From the NCBI GenBank assembly GCA_028274465.1, contig CM051457.1:13815097-13879096 (forward strand): a stretch of 64,000 nt of DNA, written 5' to 3'. This DNA comes from Plantago ovata (taxonomy: Eukaryota; Streptophyta; Magnoliopsida; Lamiales; Plantaginaceae). Below the pieces are notes generated by a model. That model saw nothing but the letters and a program-made list of their open reading frames with translations, was not told the origin of the DNA and did not search any database. This document shows, piece by piece, positions 47,046 to 59,632 of this stretch (the stretch's first letter is position 1; every line of letters begins with the position of its first letter). A program made the translations under genes and the position numbers.

Positions 47046-49797
47046 TAATTTATATACTTCGTATTATTTTAGGAAAGAAACAAATGCAGTCGGAATCAGT
47101 TGGTGGAAACGCTTTTCTTAACCTGCCCGAATGAGACCAATTATTATAATTAGGTTCTTGACTTTATACTTTATCAACTTAATGATACTATTTTTTAAAC
47201 ACAAACTATCGATATTATTTGTATTACTTAATGATACTACTTGTGATAACTAGTACTAGTGGTAAAAGTTAGCATGCATGTTCAGAATCATGGCCTACAT
47301 TAACAACAATTACGACAATTATTTTCCAATTGCATTTCCCCACAAGATACTTTTACTATATGAGTCATTGAGTCCATGATAATGAGTAAATTGCATAAAC
47401 CCCCATGAACTTTTACTCTGCAATGCAAAGGAGGTGCATCGATGGAATTACTGAAAAATAAAAGTGGTGATATTTTGTCCGGAAATGGAATATTATTAAC
47501 TCAAACACTTTGTAATTAGTTGATAAGGAATATTTGATGTTATTAATCCTTTGTGCAAATTGAAAATGTCAATGAATAGGTTGTGTTCAGTATGAAATAA
47601 AATAAAGGTTTAAATATATTATAAAAAATATGAAAAAGTTTATTTGAAAAATAAATTATTATTTTTTAAATACTCGTCCATAGTCCATACCCTCGTGGCT
47701 CATTAGCCTTCTACGACACAAGGTTGGTGGTATAATATGTGATTTCTAATTTTTTGGGGTTGTCTTTGCTAATCAATTACACATTAGGGGGAAACTATAT
47801 GTACGTTAATTATAACACTATAGTTGAACGTTTCTTCATCGATGATCTCTCAATGAGTCAATTCTCATCTCATAATTATAAAACAAACTCCAAGTTGATT
47901 GAGCATAATTCAGATGACAAATGTACATTGGGAATGGGATATACGTAGAATTACAAAAAGCTTTTCATGTGGATTTTAATATAGACCTCAAATAATAAAA
48001 ATTCAATGACGACAACAAATAAACGCGTCTGTATAATAGTAGTACTGACTGCACGCGATTCAAACAAATTCAATAATTTCCGCCCTTTAGTTTCTTTTTA
48101 TCCTCAGCTTTTCATTATTTTCAGTCTCTTTTTCCCTTGCCACTTTACAAAACTTGTGGACGTGAATTTCATTCAGATAAATAAAAATGGTACTCCACAC
48201 TTTAGGAAAGGTTTAATTTATGTGCACTACGGAGGCTTACACTCGTGTGGTGAACATAATCCCTTAATTGTGATCATTTTCTTTTTAGTCTAAAACATAA
48301 CTTTGTAGTGCAAAAAGTTGATTTTTAAGTTTTTATACACATTTTACCCTTACTCCAGTCTATTTTTGCTATATGGATCTACGAAATATCACATATGCTT
48401 AAATCCGGAATAAAAATCCGTGTTGATCCAAGAATCAAATTTATTTGTCTTGGAAGCACATACTATAATGGGTCATGTTGACCCGTTTTCTAGCCCATAA
48501 ACAATGTAATCAGACCATTGTCACACGTCGCTTAGCCTTCATCCACCCTAAGTAGGGGTGTTAAACTAACCAAACAAACGTTCGTGAAAAGTTCGTAAAA
48601 TTGTTCGACCAATGTTCGGTTCGTTCAAATTTGAACTGTTTGCAAACATGTTCACGAACATAATTTTAAATGTTCGTTCTGTTCGCATACAAAACTATTA
48701 TATTCATTAATAGTTGATAATAATTAATATGTATACTTATTAATAATAATAAATACAATAATACTCAACTAACCCCCTCTCCCTTCATATCTCCACTCTC
48801 TCATCATCTTTCACGGTGCTATCACGTATCTAACTTCCACCTCTCACCACCATGCATCTCCTATCTTATTACTCCTCCCATGGTTCAACGCTTCACTTTT
48901 TCAATTCTTTCCCAATTTTCTAATCAGGTATTTTCATAGTTCATTGACAATAAAAGATTATTTCGTTGGGTTGTTCATTCGTGTTCAACTTTCTTAACTA
49001 ACAAGAACAAGTAATTGTTGTGTTGTTCGACAAACATGAACATGAACACAAATACAAACACATCATATCCTTAACGAGCCATGGGAATGAGTAAGAAAAT
49101 TACTCCATAAAAATGACCAAATCATTAGTAAACACCTTCATAAAAATTACCACTACTACTGAAATTTCAGCTTAACTTATGTGATAATTTTGGTAAACAA
49201 AGTCTAAACATCAAATTAAGCTCAAACAATTTATTAATTCTTCGACTAACTTATCAGTGCAAGTTTATTAATTTTCTAAAACTTAATTTATCAACTAATT
49301 TCGATAAATATATTTATACATACTTTTTGTTTCTTTTTCCCCCCGCTTTTTTCCCATTCGGTGATGAACTTCAATCATGTAGTAACATGTCCAGATCAAT
49401 AATGATTAAAGGCTCTCAATGTCAACAACTGTAATAATTGTTCGTATGAAGACAACAATTGTTAACGTTAATCCACATTAAATACCTTCAACATCTATAA
49501 AAACAAAGCCCCAACATTTAGTGCTTGAGATCGAATATTGGCCATCGAATGTAAAAGAAAGCTTTGTGCTAGACAAAATTATTTGAATTCCCGCCCCGAG
49601 AGGAATATGTGATGCTGAATTGCTGATGCAACAGAAAATTGATTTGATGATGATAAATATACTTTAAAAATCGTAAATAACATTCTAATGTAAACTAATG
49701 AAACCGTATCTAATTTTAGAGTGGGCCCGGCCAATTGAGGTTCCGGCATTCGGCACCCAATATTACATGATCCACCCAATTCATCACGTGGAAAAGG
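47046..49797. other. Intergenic, no gene recognised; hAT-like fragment possible at 48555-49080
   Basis: Short frames only. From 48555 the sequence TAGGGGTGTTAAACTAACC begins, followed by many GTTCG and CGAAC words (48590-48690 and 48970-49050), the style of an hAT element with subterminal repeats, but a matching right terminus and target duplication were not found. Confidence 0.4.
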
Positions 49798-49805
49798 CTA
49801 GCAAT

Positions 49806-50552
49806 CAGTGGCGTACCTACGTTAAGCTAAGGTGGGGCAAGTGTTTCACTTCAAGTTTTGATGTGAAATTACTATTATATCCCTGGACTATTTTAATATA
49901 TCTAATATATCCCTGTTAATCATAGCAAAATTCATACACCCTTTTCATTTCTATACGTTAATTCTCAAACTTCAAATTTATTCTTTACGATAAATTTTCT
50001 ACTGCTACAACGGCGCCATGAAACAATCAGGTAGAAGATGATCTAAATTCCGAATTTTTTAGCTTCTTGATATCTTCTTCTAGAGATTTATATAACTTAT
50101 TTTAATTTCTAGAAATTGATGGAAGAACGATAATAGGATTTCTATATATTGAGAACTCATATAAACTTGAATGGGTGGAGATAATTGATGGAGAAGACGA
50201 TACTGAGTTGTTAGTTGTTATTCTTGATTTATTTATTGATGAAAAAATAACTTGAGTGAAGTGTAGAGAAAACAATTAATTCCTTTATTTTGTGCTCCAA
50301 GCTACAAGACAAATAAAATTAAATATTTTAATAAATCAAATACTTTTGTTAGCCCTATTACACTATCTCTCCTCCAAATATATTATAGCAAAATATATAT
50401 GTTATGGGATATTAATATTTTGACTAAAGTCAAAATGGGAACATTGTTTATAGAGGGATGGAGACTGGGTGTTTTAGTATTGTTGAACATATTTTTTCTA
50501 TTTTTTTCGTATATAGTTTTTGACTCACCTCACTATCTTGTGTCCGCCACTG
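49806..50552. mobile_element. Non-autonomous hAT-like element with perfect 8-bp target duplication
   Basis: The left end is CAGTGGCGTACCTACG and the right end CTTGTGTCCGCCACTG, so the outer eight bases CAGTGGCG and CCGCCACTG nearly mirror each other. CTAGCAAT flanks both sides exactly (49798-49805 and 50553-50560). Length 747 bp, no transposase frame. Confidence 0.85.
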
Positions 50553-50659
50553 CTAGCAATGGCGGAAAAGAGCCCAAGGGTAGGGCTCCAACCCAAAATT
50601 AATTTAAAATGATAAAATATCCATTGATTACATCTATTTAGAAAAACTCAAAAAGAAAT

Positions 50660-50728
50660 TGCGGTGAATGTGGATCGAACACGTGACCTTCAGATCTTCT
50701 GATGCTCTCCCAACTGAGCTATCCCTGC
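50660..50728 (-). pseudogene. tRNA-Phe pseudogene
   Basis: The minus strand reads as plant tRNA-Phe (box A TAGCTCAGTTGG, box B GTTCGATCC) but is 69 instead of 73 bases: four bases are missing in the anticodon arm, so the GAA anticodon loop cannot form. The differences from the canonical gene that I recall are mainly CpG to CpA changes (GCAGGG, GAGCATC, GTCACGTG). No functional tRNA is expected. Confidence 0.85.
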
Positions 50729-50950
50729 TCATTGATTAGTTTATAAATAAATATATTATATAATAAATGTTCTATGTAGTTTACGAATAAGAGGCTAGTG
50801 TATTAAGGACCGTACCATCCAACCCGGCTGGACCAACGACCTCTAATTTTTGCAAAAATGCCATAGAACAATCATCGAATAGAATAAGATATTTTATTTC
50901 CATCCCTAAGCCTCAATAATATTATTCTTAGGTCTTAGCCTTATCTCATA

Positions 50951-51207
50951 CTTCCTCCGAAAACTTTAAAGGTTTACACTTTATTTTTGTTGACTTTTCA
51001 ATGTCCGGTTTGACCTAAAATAAATAATAACTCGTTAAGAAAAAAATAATTTTAAAAATTATATTATAAAACTATACTTCGTATATTTGTATAATGTAAC
51101 TTCTAAAAGTAATTTTTTCGTAATCAATTATGATTAATTTGAGGTCAAACCGAACATAAAAAAGTCAACAAAAACAAAGTGTAAACCTTTAAAGTTTACG
51201 GAGGAAG
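50951..51207. mobile_element. Intact Stowaway-type MITE, 257 bp
   Basis: TA flanks at 50949-50950 and 51208-51209. Left end CTTCCTCCGAAAACTTTAAA, right end reverse complement CTTCCTCCGTAAACTTTAAA. Long inverted repeats run inward (TGACCTAAAAT against ATTTGAGGTCA). Same family as the split element at 28488-29594. Confidence 0.92.
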
Positions 51208-51209
51208 TA

Positions 51210-52118
51210 TTTGATTTCAAGAAGTTAGGCATTGATGTGTAGCGTAAATGGTTTTGTTTGAATTATCTAATTCGATGCATGTTTATTGAGCAAGTAGAAA
51301 AACGATTAAATTCAAACCGTAATAATAATTAAACCCAAACAAAATCAATTCATATGAAAAACACATATATATGGGTGGTCATCTTAATTGGAAAGAGTTT
51401 TGTGATATTCTCTTATACTTAAGCTAAGAAGTTGGATTTGTATTCTCATTGGGATCAACTTGCGTACTATCTTGGAAAATTAAATACCTTTGGCAGGGTA
51501 TGATATCAAATCCATCCACAATCTCATCTTTTAATAGATAAAAAAAGTATTATTCTAACATTCTCACATATCAAAAATTATATTTGTATCGGGAGTTATC
51601 CTTTTTATAGCATTATTTCACTCTTAAAATTATATTTTTTTTATTAACCACATATATGAGATAGAATACAAACAATTTATTTCAAATAATTCTAAGCTAC
51701 TTCTAAATTTCAAAAATACAGTTTAAAATTTACTTTTAACTTTATTTCAAATTTCTTCCATTTTAAATCTATTATACTTATGTGTGAAATTAAGAACACG
51801 GTCGACAAACTGGATTAAAATTGTACTTGTGGTACAATTATTGCTTTTAATTAAAGCTGAATACGTATGTATTTCAATGTTTATGCATTTAAATTTAAAT
51901 ACGGTATTAATTTTATTTTTATTCTTTTATTTTAAAAGGAAAAGTCATCCGATCCGACAAACGGTTAGCCGGTTAGGTCAATTGACCGAACCGGTAATTT
52001 ACTTACCATCTTTCCGGTTCGTTCGATCTGGGTTTTCATACCCGGGAAGTTAAAGTAGTGAGCTAGTGTCAGTAGAATAGCGTTGCTGCTGGTCATCATC
52101 TCCACTCCACTCCAGGCA
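51210..52118. other. Upstream region of the PII gene
   Basis: AT-rich; no gene recognised. The last 100 bases probably hold the promoter and leader. An in-frame ATG at 52083 lies upstream of the chosen start. Confidence 0.45.
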
Positions 52119-55089
52119 ATGGCAATGGCAATTTCAATTTCTCCGAAATCCAACACCGCCCTAAAACCCTCGCTCAACCCTACTCGATTTCACCATTTCT
52201 TCAACATCTCGCCTCCCACATCTTCCTTCCGCCCTTCACCGCTCAATTTCTCCCTAAAATGCACCGCCAATCATTCTTCCCCTCCGGTTTCTCCAACGCC
52301 GGAAATCGCGATCACTAATGGTACTACTACTTTACCCCTTTCTACTTTCCTTTCACATTTGGTTTCACTGTTAGCGGCATTTTGCTTAATTTTGTCGATT
52401 GGTTTTTGCCCTTGCAGATTACATCCCTGTTGCTAAATTCTACAAAATTGAAGCAATTTTAAGGTGCAGAACAAAACATCTTATACTTGAGTTGAATCAG
52501 TTAGTTTACTGTCATTTTGGTGATTCAATACTTTGTTGTGATTGTTTCTTGTTTTTATCGGTGGCTATTCAATTTGGAGTAATTTAGGCCATGGAGGATC
52601 CAACAGGTTTCTTCGGTAAGGACTACTGAATTTTTGAAATTTTCTGCACAGATATATCAAATGCTTTATATATTGACTTGTTCTTGGATAAGTTGTTTCT
52701 TCTTTCGATTTTGTTTTATCGAATTTTGGTAAGGTAGTAAAGGACAAGTTCAAATACTAGTGAAAAATAGGAAATGCTTCTAGTAGGCAGTAGCTTTGCT
52801 TAATCCAATTTTGGGAATGTAAACATGTTTGTCAATAATTAAGCCTTTACATGTTGATCTCAGTTTCACAAGCATAAATAAACTTCTCAAGAATCGGGAC
52901 AGTGTTGACAGACAATCATCTTTCTTTCCAGAGTTACTGCTGAACCTATCTGGCTATCTATGCTGCTGTCAACTTAGTTGACTAGGAATTTTGTTTCTAT
53001 TGATTCACTTGTCTATATACTGAAGACATTACAAGTTTCATTTGGAAAGATAGACCATCACCACTTCTTGTCAAGATATGTCGAGCATGTATTATATCAA
53101 TCCTGAAGCTGGAGAACTGCCAGCACAGAGAATCTTGAATATGCCAACTTTATGTTCATCCTTGAATCTTGACTGAGCCAGAATATTTTTTTTACTGGAT
53201 TAATTAGGAAAAATATTGCAATCGAAGTGGCATAACTCTCAGTGTATGTTCTGCTCACACATTTTCTGCATTTATGGCACTGTTCATGATTTTTTATAGC
53301 TGGATATGTTTTTACTTTGATGAACTGGAAAGAAATAAAATTTCTTAGACTTTTCACTTCATCTTGTGGTTGATGTACGAAGGCCCTGCTGAGAATGGGA
53401 ATTCGTGGTGTAACTGTTTCTGATGTACGAGGTTTTGGTGCTCAAGGTGGTTTGACTGAAAGACAGGCAGGTATAGATTGTTTTCTTAACCAACTGTAAG
53501 CTTTGTTGGTCCAAATTTGATGCCTCCCTCTTCTATACTCGCACTTTTATGCGATAGTAACCCCAATGATGAAATATTAAGTTTGACTGGGGTGTGAGTA
53601 GATAAGGGAAGGGCTGAAATTTTATATTATTCCATACTCATGTGAAAACTTTAAGTTGGTTCTGTTTGTATTTTGTTCATGTGTTCCTTCTTCAAATTCC
53701 ACAAGTGACCGTGTATGTTTCTTGCTTTGCTCCTAATGTTATGCCATATTCAGGCTCTGAATTTTCTGAAGACAATTTTGTTGCAAAAATTAAGATGGAG
53801 ATTGTTGTGAGCAAAGACCAGGTACAAAATTCTATAGCATACAAATTGGAAGTACATAACAATATTGCCATAACCTCTTTTTTTTTTTTCTTTTTGTTTC
53901 CCAACCCGTCTTTGTAGCGAGTCGGTAACATCAGGTTTTGTTGACCAGGTTGAAGGAGTCATTGAGAAGATTATAGAGGAGGCAAGAACTGGAGAGATTG
54001 GTGATGGAAAGATTTTCTGTAAGATTAAGATTTTCATTTATTTTGCAATAAAAACCCTAACAACTGTTTGATACTTTTTCATTTACCAAATGAGTTAAAA
54101 GGTTTCATTCCCACCCCTGCTCTTTCTCCATGTAACTATTTTGATTTTTCTGTTCCTGTTTAACCCCACAACAGTGTTAGTGTTCGTATAGTGTAATATC
54201 TGGCTTGGTGGTCTCTTTGTTTTCTGCCCATGACTTCATTTTTATGTATCAACTGCATATATTCCACCCTATTTGCTAAACACTTAACACACATAGAAGG
54301 AGAATAGAGGATATTTTCTAAATTGCATTTCCCCATGTCTATCCCTGTTAGAGATGTTGGATATCGTTTCTCCTAGTAATTCCTTACTAATCACTTCAGG
54401 ATGAGGATATAGGATGCATATAGGTTATGATTATTAAAAATCTAAGTTCCAAGTAGTTTCTTCACTTATATGACAAAGTATAATTATGTTTAAACCATTA
54501 GCTATTAAGGTGGTTGAATAAATCAACTCTGGTCTCTTGGGCTTCTGATGGTTGATCGATAAATTGGTTTGTCTATATTACTGAATCTTCTATCCATGTT
54601 ATCTCTCATTCTGTATTCTGAAATATTCTATATCTAAAGTAAATTAGGAAGAATTCCACCCTAGCATTAATTGGTTCAGGAAATCCTCTGAAGAGGCTAA
54701 TTCTTAGAAATAACACTCTTAAGCATATTACATATGGGGGTATTCTGTAATTCCAAAGCATTTTGGGCTATCTGTACAATTCATATTGCTGTTCTGCCAG
54801 CATGACATTTTTTATCATGCAGTTCTCAATAACTTTTATCTCCGTCAATTTACTGAAATTTTACATGATTCTACTTTATATGCAGTGATTCCGGTCTCAG
54901 ATGTAATTAGAGTTCGAACTGGTAACCACTCCCTGACCAATCTATTTGATTTAACTTGTTGATAGTCTGTTTTCAGTCACTTTTTAAATGTAATGTTTTA
55001 TTTTCGAAACCTCAGGTGAGCGAGGGGAAAAGGCTGAGAGGATGACAGGAGGATGGTCTGATATGTTCTCTGCTGGATCCTCTGCTTAA
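52119..55089 (+). CDS. GLB1: Plastid nitrogen regulatory protein PII (GLB1)
   Basis: Eight in-phase exons: 52119-52320, 52418-52463, 52588-52615, 53383-53470, 53754-53821, 53949-54018, 54886-54921 and 55016-55089, giving 203 residues. Residues 1 to about 60 are rich in Ser, Pro and Asn and fit a chloroplast transit peptide. The PII core follows: FYKIEAILRPWRIQQVSSAL, GIRGVTVSDVRGFGAQGG, the T-loop region GLTERQAGSEFSEDNFVAK, and the nucleotide-binding part TGEIGDGKIF and VIRVRTGERGEKAERMTGG, with the plant-type C-terminal tail used for glutamine sensing. By family knowledge plastid PII relieves arginine inhibition of N-acetylglutamate kinase and tunes acetyl-CoA carboxylase. Exon 3 is a 28-base microexon. 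The start at 52119 (MAMAISIS) is preferred; an ATG 12 codons upstream is also in frame. Confidence 0.95.
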
Positions 55090-55762
55090 TTTGCTGAAAC
55101 GTCGAAAACTTGGGTTCATCTGCTCGAGTTGGGTATCTTACTGTGCAGTATAGATGGAAGGTAACAACTAGGGCCATCCTGCTGCTTTTCGCCATTGGAG
55201 TCGATCAAGAATTTCATGAAAATCAATAAATTGAGCTTGTTAGAAAGACCTCTTGTTTTCCTTGTCTTTTCTTTTGATGAATAAAGCAGAAATGTAAGCT
55301 GATAAGCTCCATCCTTGGTTTCTGCTAATGGGAGATTTCTAGTTTGGTGTCTCTGTCAGACTGTCACTGTGTCTTCTCTCGGGGTTACCTCTAAAGCTTT
55401 GCTTTTCTTGATTTACTCCCGACAATTGTTTTGTAGTTAAGCTTGATAAAAATGACACAGGAATAGGATTAAGTCACTAAACATTCAACTATTCAAGCAA
55501 CAAATACAATCATGACTATATTACTATGTATTCCAAAAACTACTCTGGGACCAAGTCCATGGATCGGACCCAAATTCCCCATTCTCCATTTTAAACTCGT
55601 ACACTGACATATGCAAAGTTACTAATTACACTCTCTATAGTCTATACTAATATCTTTGTAGTAACTTGTGTAAATTCACACCTCCACCACCACCAGGCAC
55701 CTCTCCAAGTGGGCTCCACCTAAATTTATGCTAACGACTAGCTCAATTACAATTCAATCGAA
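55090..55762. other. Convergent 3' regions of the PII and GA2ox genes
   Basis: PII 3' untranslated region on the left (AATAAA-like words ATCAATAAAT near 55225 and GAATAAAGC near 55280) and GA2ox 3' untranslated region on the right. No further gene. Confidence 0.55.
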
Positions 55763-57525
55763 TCAATTCGCGAAGAGATCAAGACGATGATCGGCCAAAC
55801 GCAAAGTGTAGACAGTCTTCTTATACTCCCCCCAAGTGAAAGGCCTATAGAGGCTCGGGGTTTCAAACGACACCAATGGTGTGACAGGTGATATATAAGC
55901 ATCAAGGGAAGGTGCAGCGAAAAACATCATGGACATTCGCGGTTTTCCAGTGTACTGCGCTAGTGCCCTGTGTCTCACGCCCGTGAACCTCCCATTAGTC
56001 AATGCCTGAAACGCGTCGCCTACAAACACGCAAAATTTATCCGACTCTGGTGGAATAGGGATCCAGAATCCATCAGGTGACAATATCTCAAGGCCAGCCA
56101 CGTCATTGGAACGTAAGATGGTGAGAATCTGAGGGTCTGAATGCTCTCCAAACCCGATCCTGGACCTTTTTGAGTTCCAATCGTCCATTTCATCGATCAA
56201 GTTTGAAGGGTAGTGATTGATTCGGAAGCAAGAGTCGTTGTTCGAGTCTCGGATGAGGTTACTAAAAATAGATTTGTCCTGAATATACATCCCTTCAGCT
56301 ACCATTTCAAGAAGCTCACATGCCAGGTTTTTAACTGATTGTATGTAATCATTTACTACACAGCTGCAGAACACAAAGATGCACACAATTAGAACATTAC
56401 ACTTGTAACCAAATGTTACCTAAAATAGTCAGCTGGTGTGTCAATTGTATTCTCATAAATCATAATAGAAAGTTGAAATATTGGATGAGAAGTTCAAAGT
56501 GAGCTATGTGTTGGCAAGGTATGTGAAAGAAAATGACCCTTCCCCGTATTAGTTGATCCAGGTAGCATGGCAAATTGCAATAAAACTAAGTTGTACATGA
56601 TTATGACTTTAAATTATAATTAAGTCCAATCACAAACAACCAACCAAATATTTACTACACATTTTCATTACATCTAGCTAACTGAAGTTGACTTTACACT
56701 TCTCATATTCCATGATATTTTTCACCAATTCACAATGATTCAAGTACTCCGATGATATTCAATGGAGTAGTTCATTTTGAAAATGCTATTTTCAAATTTT
56801 ATGAGACAAATGAGACACTACAATTTGCAAGCGTTTAAAGGTAAAATCTGCGAATTTGAAAATTTAAGGGGCGGTCGCCACCGCCCGAATGGGATTGGTT
56901 AACATAATAACAGGAGCAAATTGATATTCCAACTTAACCTAGAAAAGGCATGTTGATAATGTACGCCAATAATGGTGTTAGCTAGGATCGGAGTATAAAG
57001 AATTAACTTAATCATCAGTCTTGTAATTAATTAATTAATAATTATTAATGTCAGAGATTACGTTTTAAATTGTGCCGTGTACGATAAACAACAATACGTA
57101 ACATGAAAATATAGAAGAATATTACTAGTAAACGTTTATTACCTGAACTTTTGAGGATCAGTAGAAATGGTCTTGGATCTCTGAGAAACTGTGACAGGGT
57201 TGGCTTCCATTAGAAGATACTCGAGCTCTCCTTTATCACCATTGTAGCCAATGTTCTTGCACCCATACCCGAACGGAGCTGCCGGACCTGCCCGGTTCTT
57301 TTGGAACGCTGGTTTGGAGAAGAAGTCTTGACCTTCCTTTTCAATGTTAAATATTGTTTGTCTCGAAACTCCATGGTTCTCAACCATGAAAAAACCAAAC
57401 TCTTCGCATGCCTTTACCACACGTTCGCATAGCTTTGGCTTGTCGAGCTCGTTGAGGTTGATTACCGGGATCCCGATAGCTCGGGTTTTCTTGTTTCTTA
57501 GAGAAGTTGGGCAAGGTACAACCAT
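55763..57525 (-). CDS. GA2ox: Gibberellin 2-beta-dioxygenase (C19-GA2ox type)
   Basis: Two exons on the minus strand, 57525-57143 and 56363-55763, giving 327 residues. It belongs to the 2-oxoglutarate/Fe(II) dioxygenases: the N-terminal DIOX_N part has IPVINLNELDKPKL and ACEEFGFFMVENHGV; the catalytic core has His202 and Asp204 in GEHSDPQILTILRSN, His259 in GVRHRAL, and Arg270/Ser272 in RMSMMFF for 2-oxoglutarate. GFGEHSDPQ, LTNGRF and the end WGEYKKTVYTLRLADHRLDLF point to GA2ox enzymes, which inactivate bioactive gibberellins. The first intron falls at the usual place after DPQKF. No second intron is present in the 601-base last exon, unlike most GA2ox genes I know. Expected activity: intact. 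Confidence 0.9.
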
Positions 57526-59442
57526 TTTTTGGTTAAGGGAAGAAAATTCGTAGCTGAACAGAAAATCGAATCGATTGTAAATGCTTTGTTGAGGGATATG
57601 AAGTTGGAGTTTGATGGTGTTGGATTGGTTTGAGTTTTGAGGAGTTTTATAGAGGGAAATGATGAGAGGGAGGAGGTGTCATGATCTTTGTCTCTGAGAG
57701 AAATTTTAGTAGAGAAATAAATAATAAATTAAAAAAAAAAATGAGAAGGAAATTGGATTAGTGTGTGTATTGGAGAATGATGCCATTAGAATAAAATCCA
57801 TAATGTTCCGACAGAAACATACATTGATGCCTCGTTTAATTTACATTGTCAAGTTGTTGGAAGGTGAATTTTCCATTTCATATTACAAGCTACAACAATT
57901 TATACCTTGTTTCCTTACTATTTTTTTATTTTTATATAAAGGTACTTGGACCAGTTCAAAGACTTTGACTTTTCCTAAATGCATTAGAGGAAAATCACTA
58001 AGCTATGATTATGGGTTTTATGCTGCCAGTAGAGATTTAACTTGTAATCAAATCTCATTTCAAAATAAAATCTCAATTTTGACTCGACAAGGTATTATTT
58101 ATTCATTTATATTTATTTTTTATTTTAAAACAGATTTTATATATAAAAATTGAGTGAGAGCTCTAAGTCGTTACTATAACTCGATTTTAAAAAACTCATT
58201 TCTTTAACAAGCCGGGTGCAATTTGAACGGAGTTCGAGTTATATGATACTCGACTTAACTCGACTCGTTTAACATATACACCTACGAGCTCTGAGAAGTT
58301 TCATGCATGTCCCCTAGTGTACACGCTAAGCATAGTAGCATGTGAGACGGAGATGATAATTTATCAAGTGTGCATTACCAGGTACAATACGTGACATATA
58401 TTGACAGTGCAGTATAAGGTGTGTAACATCTCATAAAACCAACTTTGTTTATACAAGCTAGTAATTAGTTTGCATGAAAAGTGAATATTTCAAATCACAA
58501 GGACTAATTTGGTATAATTAATCCTCATGAGAAATCAATTGCAAATAGGCACTTATAATTCGTGTGGTAACGTCACAATTTTATCACGAAATTGAAAATT
58601 ATACTAAATATGACTATTTTTTATATCATTATGTCATAGAACATGGCTTACCGAGTACTTTATAGGGGTGTCGCTGCCATATCTTGACACGAGTAAACGA
58701 TGTCGCTTGTATAATACTGAATGACGTAATTATATATAACCATGCACATGATCGTGATCATTAAAGCGTCATCCTTGGCCCATCTTAAAACTTAGATAAA
58801 AAAGCAGTTACGGATAACAATTTTTATTCGTACGTCTATAAATAGATCAACATGTGTCATAATGAGCTTATCAGTTTGATATTTATCATGTATTTTTGTG
58901 CATTTTAAATGTCATTTTAGGTACAATAATCACTTCATAATGAAAGCTAGAGGTAGCATTTCTTTGTTGGATGACTGAAGGTAGATTGAAAACTTGTATA
59001 TGTAGAAGCAGCGCCATTTGTTGGTTTAGCTTTAGGATAGTGGAATGGAGAAGTATACATTATTATAGGTGTCTTCTTGCAATATTTCACAATGTAAGAC
59101 CTACAAGGTAAATTAGCAGCGGCTTTTTGACCAATAATGGGAATGTTCACACTTTACGCCGTTTTTGCCGCTTGAAATATTAATATTTTACACTTTTAAA
59201 AATAAAATACCAATAAAGAAAAGAGTTAGTAATAATAAGTACAGTATATTTTATTTTTACTGTAAAACGTAACTCACCTTCCCATTGCGTCAAACCGTCA
59301 GCCAGCCGGATGTAAATGTTTGACCAATTTCTCGTAGGCTTACTCGGTACTAGTACCTACCCTACCTTTCTCTCTGTTCAAATCACAAAAACTTTTGCAC
59401 CGATTGTTTAAATCTGCCACGCCAGTTACTATTACATACTAC
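57526..59442. other. Upstream region of the GA2ox gene and intergenic sequence
   Basis: The leader and promoter of GA2ox lie in the first several hundred bases. The 130-codon plus-strand frame at 57761-58153 has no recognisable domain. Nothing else identified. Confidence 0.45.
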
Positions 59443-59453
59443 ACTACAGGTTT

Positions 59454-59621
59454 ACTACAATTAAGCGTAGCTTAGTTGGTAACCTGCTTCAACTTCAACC
59501 AATAGGCTGAGGGTTCGAGTCACTTTGGAGGTAAATGGAGAACCATTATTGATCCTCGCTTTGCCGTTTTAAAAAAAAAAAAAACTATACTCGTTTTGCC
59601 GCTTTAAAAAAAAAAAACCAT
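59454..59621 (+). mobile_element. tRNA-derived SINE with 11-bp target duplication
   Basis: Box A TAGCTTAGTTGG (59468-59479) and box B GGTTCGAGTCA (59512-59522) are 32 bases apart. ACTACAGGTTT flanks both sides (59443-59453 and 59622-59632). The tail has two runs of A, each preceded by a copy of TTTGCCG(C/T)TTT, so the last 30 bases are duplicated. Confidence 0.82.
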
Positions 59622-59632
59622 ACTACAGGTTT

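Noticed and set aside
47739..48293. Two short plus-strand frames of 69 and 95 codons
   Set aside because: AT-rich, no domain, no conserved signal; chance frames.
39270..57525. Possible biosynthetic cluster linking BOR, PII and GA2ox
   Set aside because: The proteins act in unrelated processes, and there is no shared regulation or repeated paralogues; ordinary gene order.
57761..58153. 130-codon plus-strand frame upstream of GA2ox
   Set aside because: Low-complexity composition, no domain, no splice context.
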